Assembly (NCBI GenBank): GCA_024345305.1 | Contig: BRON01000002.1 | Location: 2,294,001 to 2,358,000, forward strand | Length of the DNA: 64,000 nucleotides | From: Mrakia gelida | Taxonomy: Eukaryota > Basidiomycota > Tremellomycetes > Cystofilobasidiales > Mrakiaceae | Direction of reading: 5' to 3' | Shown here: positions 34,715 to 46,921 of the stretch, piece by piece | How the letters are laid out: every line of letters begins with the position of its first letter | Numbering within the stretch: the first letter of the stretch is position 1 | The notes under the pieces: generated by a model | What the model saw: the letters and a program-made list of their open reading frames with translations, nothing else | Told to the model about the DNA's origin: nothing | Databases searched by the model: none | Made by a program: the position numbers and the translations under genes

Positions 34715-36060
34715 ATGTCCTCCTCCGGGTCTGAGTCCGACTCGTCCTCCAAAATCGACGCTCCTCAAACCAAGAAGGTCTCTTCCTCGTCCAAGAAGGT
34801 CGCTCCTCCCGCCGCCGTCGTCGACAAGGGGAAGGGAAAGAGCAAGGCTACCATTTCGTCGTCAGACGAGGACGAGAGCAGCTCATCCTCAGACGAATCA
34901 GACGACGATATGCCCGAGGCTGGAGCTACCAAGAAAGCCGCTCGACCTGCTGTGATCAAGGTGTCCAAGGAGTTGTGAGTCTGAAGAACAAGAAGGAACT
35001 CGTCGAGCTCAACACGTTTTCGCTTCGAGCTCACTCTCGCCTTCCCTCCTTCTCTTTTGATATTTTGTCTTGGTCGTCGCATGCAGGCAATACCAAGCTC
35101 CTTCCAACATGATCCCTCTGACGATTCAGCAATCGACCTCTCCCTTCGAGTACGACCGTCTGCTCAACAACCCAAATTTGGAGCTCTGGGTCATTCGAGT
35201 CCCTGATTCCGTGAGTTCCTGCCTCCCTCCCCTCCTTCCCTCGACACCTCAACACACGTCTCATCGGCACTCAGCTGACCTCCAACCCTTTCTCTTCGTT
35301 TTCATCGCGTTCGCAGCTCAAACCTCGTCACCTCTCCAACCTCACCATCAGCACCTCCTCCGCTCCCTCTTCTTCGTCGCGAACCACCACCGGCTCCCTC
35401 TCCACCAAAACCCACGACTACACTCTCAAGTCCGTCGAGTCCGCCGAAGCAGCTGAGGAGCTCTCATCTCTCCAGCCGTTGCTGCCGAGCAAGTCGAAGG
35501 GAGGGTACTTCCTTGGTGAGTCTCGCCATCCGTCGTCGTCGCGCGCTCGACTTCTCTTGCTGCACCTCTTCCCCCTTCCCTCTCTCTCTCTCTCTCGTTC
35601 TCCCAACTCAAGCCCCAACACTGACTTCTCTCTCTCTCTCTTCTCCCCTTCTTCGGTTCTCGCCTCGTTCACCCCCGCCTCAGCCCCCCGTCCCCCAACA
35701 ACCCACCTCGTCCTCTCCCCTCTCCCTCCCATCCAACCCACCACCGCCAACCCCCTTTCCCGCTACGTACCCCCCGTTAAACCCCCTCGCGTTCAACCCA
35801 CGGCCAAGTTGCTGTTCAGGAACAAGCCGTTTGGGTACGAGCATGGGTTTGATGCGACCGAGGTGGATGAGGGGGGGGGAACAGAGGCGGACGTGTCGAT
35901 GGAGGAGGTTGAGGCTGCCGTGGGAAAAAAGGAGAAGGGAGAGAAGAGTAAGAAGAGGAAGGCTGCTGCTGTGGAGGGAAGTGGGGAGGGAGAGGGAGAG
36001 AAGGTGAAGAAGGCGGCGAAGAAGAGTAAGAAGGATCAGAGCGAGGTCGTTGCTGCGTAG
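34715..36060 (+). CDS. RPA34: RNA polymerase I subunit RPA34.5-like protein
   Basis: The product begins with a Ser/Asp/Lys-rich region (MSSSGSESDSSSKIDAPQTK...). The RPA34.5/CAST domain follows: LQYQAPSNMIPLTIQQSTS, LLNNPNLELWVIRVPDSLKP, THDYTLKSVESAEAAEEL and FLAPRPPTTHLVLSPLP. The tail is highly charged, with many KK/EK repeats and KKAAKKSKKDQSEVVAA. RPA34 pairs with RPA49 as a TFIIF-like heterodimer on Pol I. The basic tail is typical of nucleolar subunits. Four exons. Its start lies about 220 bp from the divergent CK2 beta gene. Confidence 0.8.
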
Positions 36061-37000
36061 AGCGGATCTGGATGTCTGTTGGCTTAGCTTCGAGTAGGAG
36101 CTGGGAGAGAAGGAAAGAAATAGAGAGACAAAAGATCTTTTGGTTTGAGGAGGGCATGGAGCTAGAGAGTTGAGCGAGAGGGGAGGGAGGGAGAGCGAGA
36201 GCGAGGAAACGACGCGTCCGATTCGAAGCGCGTTCGTTGCCCTCTCTCGTTCGCCTTTTCATCTCCCCGCACTCGAGTCTTCGATCGCCAGAAAAGGGTC
36301 AAAGATCCACCTTGGACTGGAGGAACCGGAGGTGCTGCCAGTGCTGAAGAAGAGGTCGAAGGAGGCTGTTGAGCGAGAGCGGGAAGATGAGCGACGAGGA
36401 AATCGCTGCCGCTGCTGTCTTTAAGGACAGGGAGCGTCCTCCTGAAGAGTTGGAGAGGCTCTCTCGGTCAATATCCTGATCTTGGTCGAGTGAAAATGTG
36501 CTGGCATCATCGTCGAGGTGAGACGAGGTTGAGCGAAGTCGAGCTCATCTTCGCTCGGCACTCTCTCCCTCTCGACGTTCTTCCCTCCCCGCCCTCCGAT
36601 TTCGACGCTTGAAAAACTGATCTCAAGACCAAACCCTCAATTCACGATCCCTTTCTCTTCACTGTGCTGAAAAAGTGGCGCAAAGGGAAGGAATAAAAGT
36701 TTGAGGTCCGGAATTAGATTCTTCTTCCTCGAGGTCAACACAAGGGGGGAATCCGATCGTTCTCTTTCTTCTTCCCTTCAACTCTCTCTCTCTCCTCTTC
36801 TCTTCTCTTTCAGCTCAGCTCTCCCTCCAGTCCCTCTACTCTTGCCCACCTCGGCCAGAACCCCCACACTCCCTTATAAACCAGCACACTCTCTGTCTCG
36901 CCAGATCCCAAGGACTCTCTTCCCCCTTCATCGAAGCCGCTTCCCTTCCCTTCTCGCTCTCACTCCTTCTTCCCTCCCAAACCATCCCAATCCAAAGATA
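36061..37000. promoter_or_regulatory. Upstream region of expansin-like gene
   Basis: About 940 bp without a supported gene. The 300 bp before the ATG are strongly C/T-rich, and a TATA-like word CTTATAAA occurs at 36873-36880. An A-rich word GAATAAAAG occurs near 36691. Confidence 0.45.
36873..36880 (+). promoter_or_regulatory. TATA-box candidate for the expansin-like gene
   Basis: CTTATAAA lies about 120 bp before the ATG at 37001, within a pyrimidine-rich leader. It is a good position for a fungal TATA box. Secreted, inducible genes more often have one than housekeeping genes. Confidence 0.45.
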
Positions 37001-38688
37001 ATGATCTCCCCAGCTCTCACCACCCTCCTCCTCATCGCCTCCCCTCTTCTCGCCTCTGCCGCTTCCGGCCACGAAGGAGGCCACCATCATCAACGAGCCG
37101 CTCGAGGAGCCGCTAGGGACGCCGCTCTTGAGAAGAGGGCCTCGTCGGAGAACTCGACGGAGGTCGAGAAGAGGGGGAACGATGGGGCTAGTAACGCTAG
37201 GTTCACTTTCTACGAGTGAGTCTGGTCTCTGATGTGTATATTTGGGAGTTGGGGAGGCGTTGGATGGGGAGGGAGAGAGGGAGGAAGGGAAAGGAAACGA
37301 ACGAAACGACGAGGGCTGACCGTCGGTTGTTCTCCTCTTTCGCCTTCTCTTTTTAGCACTTCCGGTGAGTCCTTTCTGTAACCTTTTGCTGCTGGGAAGG
37401 GAGGTTATACCTCCGAGGACTGGATAGTCGACCAAGTCAGGGCAGAGATGGGGAAGAAACGAAGGCAGGAGGAGAGCGAGAGAGGTCGAGCTCAAAGGGA
37501 GGACGTGCCCGTCCTCGCTGCGAGACCGTGGTCGACCTGCTTCCCAGGGGTCCCTTCTCTCGAAGAGGAGCAGGCAGATGGAGATATGAGGTGTCTGCGC
37601 GTTTTCGACGTCGAACCCCGGCTCGAGGCTATCTTGGTCTACATAGAACGCTGCCCAAAAGCATTTCCGAGCTGACCACGTTCTCCTTCCTTCCCTCCTT
37701 CCCGCTCTCCCTTCCAGTCGGACTCGGTGCCTGTGGAATCTACCACGCCAACTCGGAGTACACCGTCGCTCTCAACTCGGATCAGCTCAACGCCGCTGGA
37801 GGAGGATACCCCAACCCTCTCTGTGGATCGCAAATCTCCATCACCTACGGAGGAAAGACCACCACCGCGACGATCCAGGATGAGTGCCCTACCTGCCCTT
37901 ACGGGGGTCTCGATTTGAGCGAGGGATTGTTTGATTTCTTCGCGGACCAGAGTGTCGGAGTTCGTGAGTCCTTGCTGTCCCTTTGCTCTCTGTTGAGCGC
38001 GCTCGAGAGTCGAAGCTTCGAAATTGACGCGCTCGTTGTTTCGTCCCGTTGCTTCTTCCCTTCCGAACAGTCTACGGAACCTGGTGGTACGGAGGAGGAT
38101 CTGCCGAGGTCACCACCACTACTGCTGCTGCCTGGAGTGAGTTTGCCCTCCTTCACCCCTTCGGTTGGTCGCTCGAGCGAAGCTGACCTGCTGCCGTTCT
38201 CGTTCGCCTTCCCTTCAGCTCCGGATCCCACCACCACCACTCCTGCTTACGTCGCTCCTACCAGTCAGTCTAAATCCCCTTCTAATATCAATAGGCAAGT
38301 CTGAAGCTGACTTTCCCCTTTCTTTTCACCTCCAGCGACCACTCCTGCTTGGACTCCCGATCCCACCACCACCACCCCCGCCTACGTCGCCCCCACGACC
38401 ACCACCCAGGCCTACGTTGCTCCTACCACCTCCACTTCGGTCTACGTCGCTCCCTCCTCCTCCTACGTCGCTCCCGCTTCGTCCTCAGCCGCCCCTTCGT
38501 CCTACGTCGCCTCCTCGTCGGTCGCCGGAGACGTCGCTCCTTCAACCCTCAGCGGTCTCGCTCAAGGAGCTGCCGCTTCCGCCACCGCCTCCGCCTCCGC
38601 TGCCATCATCAACAACCTCGAGGCCCTTGGATCGTTCGCCAACGGATTGGGACAGGTCGTCTGCAAGGGAAACGAGAAGTGCACTTAG
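37001..38688 (+). CDS. Secreted expansin-like / RlpA-like double-psi beta-barrel protein with YVAP repeats
   Basis: The signal peptide (MISPALTTLLLIASPLLASA) is followed by a His-rich and Lys-Arg-containing propeptide (HEGGHHHQRAARG... EKRASSENS... VEKRG). The barrel begins ARFTFYDTSVGLGACGIYH and contains YTVALNSDQLNA, NPLCGSQISITYGGKTTTAT, DECPTCPYGGLDLSEGLFD and LYGTWWYGG. The family acts on or binds cell walls. KR sites suggest Kex2 processing. The barrel is linked by an 8-nt exon (37357-37364) that keeps frame. A Thr/Pro/Ser tail follows with five TYR-Val-Ala repeats, likely O-glycosylated, ending in an Ala-rich segment and KGNEKCT. No GPI signal is evident. Confidence 0.88.
38220..38500 (+). 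repeat. Imperfect coding repeats (AWTPDPTTTTPAYVAP units) in the expansin-like gene
   Basis: The 18-residue unit AWTPDPTTTTPAYVAPTT occurs twice, once across the small exon at 38220-38263 and again at the start of the next exon. It is followed by shorter YVAP or YVAS units. Codons differ at wobble positions, so the duplication is not very recent. Confidence 0.75.
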
Positions 38689-39795
38689 AGGAAGGACGCG
38701 TCGTTTCGTTGGATCATCTCGGCTCTCGTTAGCTTACCTTCTTCCTCGTTTAATTTCCCCTCTTTCGCTCTCTTCTTATTTTCTTCATTCTTCTGGACTC
38801 GTTTCTCTTCCCTCTTTCTGGCTTTAGAAGCCCTTCTTGGCTCCACTCTCGCGTTCCGTTTTTCGTAGGGCGACGGACTGGATCCGTTCTCTTTTTCGGC
38901 TCGACTTCTATCTTTCCTCTTTCGACTGTCTCGTTGCCCCCTCGGTCTTGCTTCTCTCTCTATCTCTTCTTCCTTCTTACCCTTACTACCCTCGATCTCT
39001 TTTCGACTGTTTCTCTATCTCATTTCTTTCTCTCGATCTCGCTCGCTCGCTTTCTCCCTCAGATTTTTCGGCTGCGAATGACCTCGCTTCGCTCTCCTTA
39101 CTCTTGGCGACCGTCGTGCTATCTCGGCTTCTGGCCGCCCGTCAAGAAGAGCACAGGTGAGTTTCTGCTGTTCATCGAGTTCGGAAGAAAGGAAGAGACG
39201 GACGCGCTGGGCTGAAACGAAGCTGACCTTTCGAACCCCTCCTCCCTTCCTTCCTTCGACAACTACTCTCTACAACGACCTGAAGACTCAGCTCTCGGCA
39301 GCATCTACACCACCGGCGGCAACGTCATCTTATCGCCGCCTACCAATCTCTACAAGATCGCTCTCTCCAACCTGTTCGAACGAAACTCAAGCGCTCTTCC
39401 CGTCTTCCAGCGCTTCTCTTCGTCCTTCCGCTTCCTCTCATCATCTCCTCCGACGCCCTCGCCGTTTGACGCGTACCTGTTCGTCCTTGCGCTCACCTCA
39501 GACCAATCTTTTGCAGCTTTTTGACCTCGAAATTGACCCGTCAGAGTTCCGACTCCAGCTTTCTCCCTCGTCCCTCTTGCCAAGGTCCTCTTTCTCCTCC
39601 TTCCCCCCGGCTAACGCACCAAATTGCTAGCCTACGTCGATCTGGGAACTCCAAAAAAGGGAGCCATGCGAGTCGTCTACACGCGATAAGGTCTGATGCC
39701 AAGGTTGTAGGGAGGGTGGGAGGAGAGGAAGAGCGCGAGGTCTGCGTTCGTTTTCTTCCTTCAACGACGACGATCTCCCCTCAACGAACAAAGCT
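38689..39795. other. Intergenic region between expansin-like gene and PTR2
   Basis: T/C-rich sequence with long open frames of low complexity (for example around 38837-39630). None has a recognisable domain or consistent splice pattern. It probably holds the 3' flank of one gene and the promoter and leader of PTR2. Confidence 0.45.
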
Positions 39796-42700
39796 ATGGG
39801 TGAGTGCTTCCCCCCTTCGCGTTCTTTCACATGTTCCTCTTCTTACTGACCCTCGTTGCGATCTCCCAGCCAACCAGCAAATCATCTACGAAACGGCGAA
39901 CGGAGGCGAGGACATGAAGGGCGTCCTCTCGACGGACATCGACGAAAAGGGTTCCATCAACGAGAAGGGAGTCGCCTTTGGAGCTACTCGAGTCGCAGAG
40001 GAGGAGTTTGGGGACGAGGATGGACGACCTCCTACGGAGGAGGAGAGGCACAACCTCAGGTAAGTCGTCTGAGCCTCTCATCAAAACACAGCTCGCGCGA
40101 TGGCTGATCCCACCCGTTTCTCTTATCGTTCTCGCGATCTAAACAGACTCGTCGCCGCTCACATCCCCTGGACGGCTTTCATCATCTGTCTCGTCGAGTT
40201 TGCTGAGAGGGCTTCCTACTATGTGAGCTCTCTTCTCTCCTCTCGAGTCGTCTCGAGGATCCGAAATCGAGACGAGACGAACCGACCGACCCCTCCTTGT
40301 CCTTGGTACGAGACTGACCCATGCTGAACTTGTTTTATCTTTTTGGTCTTCAGGGATGTTCTGGACTCTTCAACAATTTCATTCAGGTTCGCTTTCTCGC
40401 TTCCTTTTTCCTCCTTGGTGTTTCTTTCCTCTGCTGACTGTCCGCTCGACTTTTCACTCGCTTCCCGCTCTCACAGCGACCTCTCCCTCTCGGAGGCAAC
40501 GGAGCTGGTGCCACGCCTAAGGGCTCTCAGCTCACCCCTGGAGCTCTCGGTCTCGGTCTTCAAACCGCTACAGGAGTCACGAAAACTTTCCAGGTGCGTT
40601 CTCGCTCTCTCTTCGTTCGAATTGGACTTCGTCGTCGGGTCGCGTCAAACTTACTCACCTTCGTCCGTTCTCTTTCCTTGGTTTCTCCCCTTTTCTCCTC
40701 GTGACTACTCGCCTTCGTTTCTAGTTCCTTGCCTACACTGTGCCCATCCTCGGTGGGATCATCGCGGATACCAAGTGGGGGAAAGTGAGTTCTAACCGAG
40801 CGAGGTCAGACGAGCGTCGAAGGTGGACGAGGACGAGTTCAGGTCGATACTGACCCGTCGATTGCTCCCTTCAACCTCCCCTCTACAGTTCAAGACCATC
40901 TGTGTCGGTACCTTGTGAGTTTCCGACTCTCACCTTGGCATGAAAAGCGAGATCCAGTTCGAATTGAGAACGAACTGACGTGACGACCTCTTCCCGTCCT
41001 CCCTCCCTTCACAGCGTCGGTTTCATCGCTCACGTCGTTCTGGTCATCTCTGCTATCCCTTCCGTCATCGGTGATGGACACGCTATTGCTCCTTTCATCC
41101 TCTCCGTTATCATCCTTGCCTTCGCTACTGGGTGAGTCGAACTTTGCTTCGAACTTCGACGAGAACGTCGCGCGCGCACTCGTTCTGACCTTCCTCGCAT
41201 TTATCTCTTCAGATTCATCAAGGCCTGCATCGCTCCTTTGATTGGTGAGTTTGCTCGTCATCATTTATCCTTGCAGAAAAGGGAGAAACCCGTCGAGGCT
41301 GTCAGCTGAAAGTCGTCCTCTCTTCCCCTCCGCTCCGCTCTTCTCTTCTCCTCCAGCCGACCAGTCGCCCGTCAAGCGACAGGAGGTCCGAACTCTCGCT
41401 TCCGGCGAGAAGGTCATCGTCGATCCTGGAATCACCATTCAGTCCATGCTGCTCGTCTACTACTGGTCGGTCAACGTGAGTCTCAAGTCCCAAGTCTGCG
41501 AGCTTCGCTTCGGCGCGTCTTCTTTCGCTGACGCCCTCACCTCTTCCTCCCTCCTTTCCCTTCTCTGCTCAGATCGGAGCCTTCATTCAGATCGCTACCT
41601 CGTACGCTGAGAAGCTCATTGGATTCTGGATCGGTGAGTTCCGCTTCCGTCTCGATCTTGAACAGGCCGTCGTCGACGCGACTTTCGCTAACGAGCCTCC
41701 TTTACCTTCCAGCGTGGCTCATCCCCGGAATCATCTACATGATCATGCCACTTTGCCTGTGGTACGTCAGGAAGAGACTCATCTTCGTCCCTCCTCAGGG
41801 ATCGGTCGTTCTCGACGCTTTGAAAGGTTCGTCAGGTTCATCCCTCGTTCGAGGCTTTCTTCCCATTCTCTTCGCTGACGTTTCGTCGTACCCTCAGTCA
41901 TCAAAACTGTGTTCTCTGGAGCCGGAGTGAAGAGGTTCTTCGCCAGGGGAGCCGACGCGAAGGACGCTTTCTGGAACGTCGTGAGTATCTTTTCCTTTGC
42001 AAGGTCGCATCGACTGGAGACCTCTCCGCTGACCACTTGCTCCGTCTCTCTTCCTCTGCCTTCAGGCCAAGCCCAGCAACCTCGCTCAAACTGGTCAAAT
42101 GGACGTCAAAGGAGCTGCTTGGTACAACTGGGTAAGTCGTATATCTTGCTTTCAGGCGAGTGCGAGCTGTCCGCTAACGTCTTCTCTTTGAGCGCAACAG
42201 GACGACGATTTCGTGGACGAACTTCGAAGGACCGCTCAAGCGTGCAAGCTTTTCTTGTGGGCTCCCATCTTCCATCTCGCTGCTGGAGGTCTCGACTCGA
42301 TCATCAACACGATGGGTGGCTCAATGATCACCGACGGAGTTCCCAGTGAGTTCGAAGGACCTCGAGCGTCGAAAGACATCGAGCGACGACGCGTCGGTCG
42401 TCCGCCTTCTTTCCCTTCGCCTCGCTGACATCTTCGCTCCCTTTCCTTCGTAGACGATCTCTTCGGCAATTTCAATCCGTTAACTCTGATATGTGCCATT
42501 CCCATCAGTGAGTCTAGCGAACTTGATCGAGCAAAATGGGGACAGGAAGATGAGGACGACTCATCGGGTTCGCTCGCGACGAGCTGACTAGTTCTCTTTC
42601 TTCTCCTCTGTCCTAAGTGAACTATGGTGTCTACCCCTTCCTGAGGAAGCATCACATCAACTTCTCTCCCGTTCGACGAATGTGAGCAGCGCTCTTCTCG

Positions 42701-43627
42701 ATGTGGATCAGTCACATCGACTTGAGTCAGTCGCGCTCCGTTCCTCTCGTCTCGATCTGACCTTCTTCCTTCCTTTCTTTCCGCAGCGTCTTCGGTTTCC
42801 TTCTCGCCACTTGCGGAATGATCTACGGTGCCGTTCTCCAATGGAAGGTCTACGAGTCGTCTCCCTGTGGTTACTACGCCAATGGTTCGTCTGATCCTTT
42901 TCATTTTCTCGACGTGTCGCGGTCGGACTTCTCGCTCACCAACCGATTCCTCTGCGCTACCCAACACAGACTGCGCCGTTGGAAACACTGTGTCTCCCCT
43001 TCGAATCTGGCTTCAAGTCCCTCTCTTCGTCGTAAGTCTCTTGCTCGTTCTCTGGAGTCGAACGCGTCTTCGGGCACTGATCCTTTCGCTCCTCATACCT
43101 CGTATCAGATCCCCGCCTTTGCCGAGATCTTCATCAACATCACCATGTACGAGGTGTCCTATACTCGGTCAGTTTCTTCATCCTCCTCAATCCTCGAACC
43201 GAGCTCGTCGACTGACTCGACTTTTCACTTCCTCTTTCTTCCCCCTCCTCTCAGTGCTCCTCAACGAATGAAGGGACTCGTTTTCGCCATCGTTCTCTTC
43301 ATGTCGGCTCTCTCCGCGGCTCTCACTCTCATCATCACTCCTGCCTTCAAAGAGTGAGTCGTCGTCGAAATCCAGCGTACCATCTCTTCTTGCTTCGAAC
43401 AAACCGCTCACGCCCTCGTCTCGCTCTCTCCCAGCCCCAACTTGATTTGGCCCTTCGTCGGAGTCGCCGCCGCCTGCTTCGCCTCCGCCATCCTCATCTA
43501 CATCTTCTTCCGAGACATGGACGACAATGAGGGAGAGGTCGTCGCCATCGGAACGGATCGAAAGATCGAGGGCATGGACTCGGAGACCACGACCGTCGAG
43601 GACCCCGAGGCTGGAAGGAAGCACTGA
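39796..43627 (+). CDS. PTR2: Proton-coupled di/tripeptide transporter (POT/PTR2 family)
   Basis: About 16 exons give a 12-TM transporter. The first coding exon is just ATGG, spliced to give MANQQIIYETANGGEDMKG. Signature stretches are AAHIPWTAFIICLVEFAERASYYG (the ExxER-like motif of TM1), FLAYTVPILGGIIADTKWGK (FYING/PTR signature region), FIKACIAPLIADQ, YYWSVNIGAFIQIATSY, FLWAPIFHLAAGGLDSII, VPLFVIPAFAEIFINITMYE and APQRMKGLVFAIVLF. The N-terminus is acidic and cytosolic, and the C-terminal tail is acidic (DDNEGEVV...EDPEAGRKH). It imports di- and tripeptides at the plasma membrane with protons. In other fungi the cytosolic tails are sites for ubiquitin-dependent control; here that is inference. 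Confidence 0.95.
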
Positions 43628-45119
43628 GGAGGTAGTAGGGCGACGGCTGAGGTTGACGAGGAAGGAAAAGTTTGGTGAGAGCACCGAGCGAAGGGGAAGG
43701 CGATACTGTACGACGCGACCGCAGAAGGTTTCGAGGTTCGAGGTTCGATTTTTGTACTACTCTCTTTTTGACGAGATATCATGGTTCGGTTTGGATTACG
43801 CGCTGGAAGGACAGTGATACTGCTACTCGAACAGCGAGCGTGGAAAGCCTGGAACCTCTCTGGGACAGAAGGCAAACGAGGAAAACGATCACTTCCAAGA
43901 ATCGCGTCGAGGTCGAGGCGAGCAGAGCCCGCTCACTCGCTGCCTTCGCCTTCCTTATCTCTCGTTTCGCAGATCTTCCAAGTCGTTGTAACAGGGTATA
44001 GACTCTGCTGCTAGCTCGTACAGGAGTGTGCCTATCTTTCCAGGAGATCGCTCGAGTAAGACAGGAAAACTCGAGACCCCACAGCAAAAGGACGGGCAGG
44101 CGAGCCGGATTCACGGTCACTGAAGATCGTCGTTCCTTTCCTTCGTCGTCTCCCTATACTGCCCTCCTGTGTCTGAAGATCTATACTCGAGCTCAAAGGT
44201 GTCTTGTTTCAGATTTTCACGGTATTTGAGGTGAGAAGAGAGGAGAAAAAGCGTGCTCTTGCGAGAGAAGAGGAGTCGAGTCGAACAGCTCCGTCGATTT
44301 GCAACCTCCCAACGAAGAGGCGTGAATCCCTTCTTGCTCTTCTGACTCTCTCTTTTTCCCCTTCAACCACGACCCCCCCATTCAAGCAGACTTAAGAGCA
44401 GCAGAGACGGGCTTCCCCCTTCCTCTTCCCCCCCACCCCCGACCCGACCTCCCCCCAGAACTTTGGATACCGCTTGTGTGAGTAGAAAGATACAAGCCTG
44501 GGAAAGAGGAGTAGAGCGAGGAAGGGGATTGCTTCCTTCTTCCTCCCTCCTCCCTTTCCTTCCTTCGCCTCTCCTCCCTTTCTTCTTCCTCTGTATACAC
44601 GAGTGGCTGACCATACTCTTCTTCCTCGTCTTTACGATGTTCTCAGTCGCTCGCGACCCTAGTTCCCTCTCCTCCCCCTCTCTCAACCACTCTTCCAACC
44701 CCACCCACGAAGCCCTCCCCCCGTCTCTCCTCCCCTCGCTCTTACCTCTCTTACCTCTCTTCAAACCTCACCTCTATCCACCCTCCTCCTCCCCCTCCTT
44801 CTTCGACAAGTGCAAGCTGAGAGACCTCTCGCTACACAAGTCTACCAACAACTCCGACCCGACCAAACCCCCTCCTCCTACAAGACCAAGGCCAACGCTG
44901 ACTCGTCGCGACAACCTTATCTTCCCTCGCCCTCCAAACCCCCTGTCTCTCTACAACAACCAAATCCTCACCAACCAACCGTTCTAAACCACCAAAAACC
45001 TTCTCATCCTCATCCTCTACCCTTTAATCGAACCTACCCTCGAAACTCCCATCCAAATCGACCCTCTAGCGCTCGAAACACCAAACCCCATCTCGCCTTC
45101 ACCCCGTCTAAACCAACCA
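43628..45119. promoter_or_regulatory. Long upstream region and pyrimidine-rich leader of the bHLH gene
   Basis: About 1.5 kb without a supported gene. The last ~750 bp (44340-45119) are almost entirely C/T on the plus strand and contain several short upstream ATGs, for example at 44463 and 44637, so uORF control is possible. An open frame at 44463-44987 is low complexity and lacks any domain. Confidence 0.45.
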
Positions 45120-46921
45120 ATGTCTCGACACCAGCAGCACCACGCTTCCCCCACCTCCTCCAACTCCTCCGCTCTCAACCCTCTCACTCCTTCGCCTACC
45201 CTCTCCTTCACTACCCTCACCGCCGCTCACCAGCACGCCTTCATGAACAGCGCTCGAGTCGCCGCCCTCCAGAACAACGTCGCCCCTCAGGCGGCCGCTC
45301 CTGCTCAGCGAGGAGGAGCTCAACAGGGAGCAGGATCCAAGGTCAAGACGGCCAAGTCCAGGAAGAGAGTCAACACGGCTGAGAAGAGAGCCACTCACAA
45401 CGCCGTCGAGAGACAGAGGAGGGAGGCCTTGAACGGTCGATTCCTCGTGAGTCAAGACTTTCTCTTATCGCGCGACGAGTTCCTTCCTTTGGACCTCGTT
45501 CCTTTTATTTTCGAGAAGTCGCTGCTTCTCGAGTGGATGTAGATCGATCCTGATCCTTTTCTCTGTCTTTTTACCCTCGTTCCAGGACCTCGCTCGACTC
45601 CTCCCCGGTCTCGCGTCCGTTCGAAGGCCCTCCAAGTCCAACATCGTCAACAACTCGATCTCCCACCTCTCCGTCCAGAGGAACTCCCGACTCTCCGCCG
45701 CTCGAGAGCTCAGGTCTCTTCTCGCCGAGAGAGACGCCCTCCTCGCCGAAGTCAACGACTGGAGAGGTCGAAACGGAGTCGATCGACGAGACTCGTCCGG
45801 AGTCAGCGCCGCCGTCGAGGAAGTCCTCAAGGTCGAGGAGGAAACCTTCGGAGTCTTCTCTGCCGGCTTCGGAAACGACGATGAGGACGACGAGGATGGA
45901 GGAGACAACGAGGGAAGCTTCGATGGAGGAGTCGTTAGCGCGATGGACAGGACTTCGTTCTCGTCCGAGAACTCGACTAACCCGAACGTCGGATCCGCTT
46001 TCAACCAAGCCTACAACGGTCTCCAGACCTACACCGACAACACCGCCGCCGCCACCGCTGCCAGCAACCTCACTCGACACATGAACGGGACCTTCTTCCC
46101 CGCCGGACCCTCTCCCATCAACGTCAAGACCGAGGCCCTCACTCCTGGATCCTCCGACGCGAACTCTCCCATCTCCGCTTCGGCTCAGCCCTACCACGTC
46201 GACGGTCACGGATCCTCTCCCCAGCACACCGAGAAGGTCACCTCTTGGGCCGCCGAGCAGCTCCTCACCCACCTTCGACATCAGCAGAGGCAGGCCGAGG
46301 AGGAGCAGTTCCAGCAGCTTCAGCAGGAGCGACGAGACAGCGTCGGACCCCAGGCCATCCCTCTCGCCGCGGCTCACCACGGATCGAACCCTTTCACCGC
46401 CAACCTCCTCGCGTCCATCGCCGCTCAGCAGCAGAGGTCGTCGTTCGACATGCAGTCGAACTACTCGCAGGAGGACGTGAGTCGCGCTTTTCTCTCTGTC
46501 CCTCCTTCGTTTCTTCGTCGCTACCTCCCTCCTTCTCGCTACCATTTCTTCGAACGACTCCTTACTGACCCGTCTCGTTGTCTCGTCATTCTCGATCTCT
46601 CAGTCGCCTAAGTCGTACTCCTACCCTCCTGGACCTTCCCACCTCGGCTACCCTGGATTCCTCCCCGCTCAACCCCAGTCCGCTCCCGCCGCTACCTCCC
46701 TCGACGCTTGGAGGCAGTACGCTCTCACTCAGTACAACCAGCAACCCTCATCCTTCCCCATCAACCAGCAGGGACGAGGAAACGGAGGAGCCGAGCCCAG
46801 CCTCGACGAGATCGCCGCCGCCGTTCGAGTCGGCATGGGATACGGACTTGGGATGACCATCGCTCCCCAGCAGACTAGTCTCTGGGGGATGACTCCTGAG
46901 GCCGAGAGTTTCGCTCCTTAG
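45120..46921 (+). CDS. bHLH transcription factor
   Basis: The N-terminal region is Gln/Ser/Ala-rich (MSRHQQHHASPTSSNSS). The bHLH domain is split by an intron at the end of helix 1: basic region KRATHNAVERQRREALNGRFL with the E-box-type ERxRR pattern, then DLARLLPGLASVRRPSKSNI and helix 2 VNNSISHLSVQRNSRLSAARE. A leucine-rich extension (LRSLLAERDALLAEVNDWRG) could be a zipper. Next come an acidic stretch (NDDEDDEDGGDNEGS) and Gln-rich segments (HLRHQQRQAEEEQFQQLQQE). The C-terminus ends SLWGMTPEAESFAP. The middle exon is about 900 nt, long for this locus. No direct orthologue is named. Confidence 0.85.

Noticed and set aside
44463..44987. 174-codon open frame before the bHLH gene
   Set aside because: It is the translation of a pyrimidine-rich leader (Leu/Pro/Ser) with no recognisable feature.
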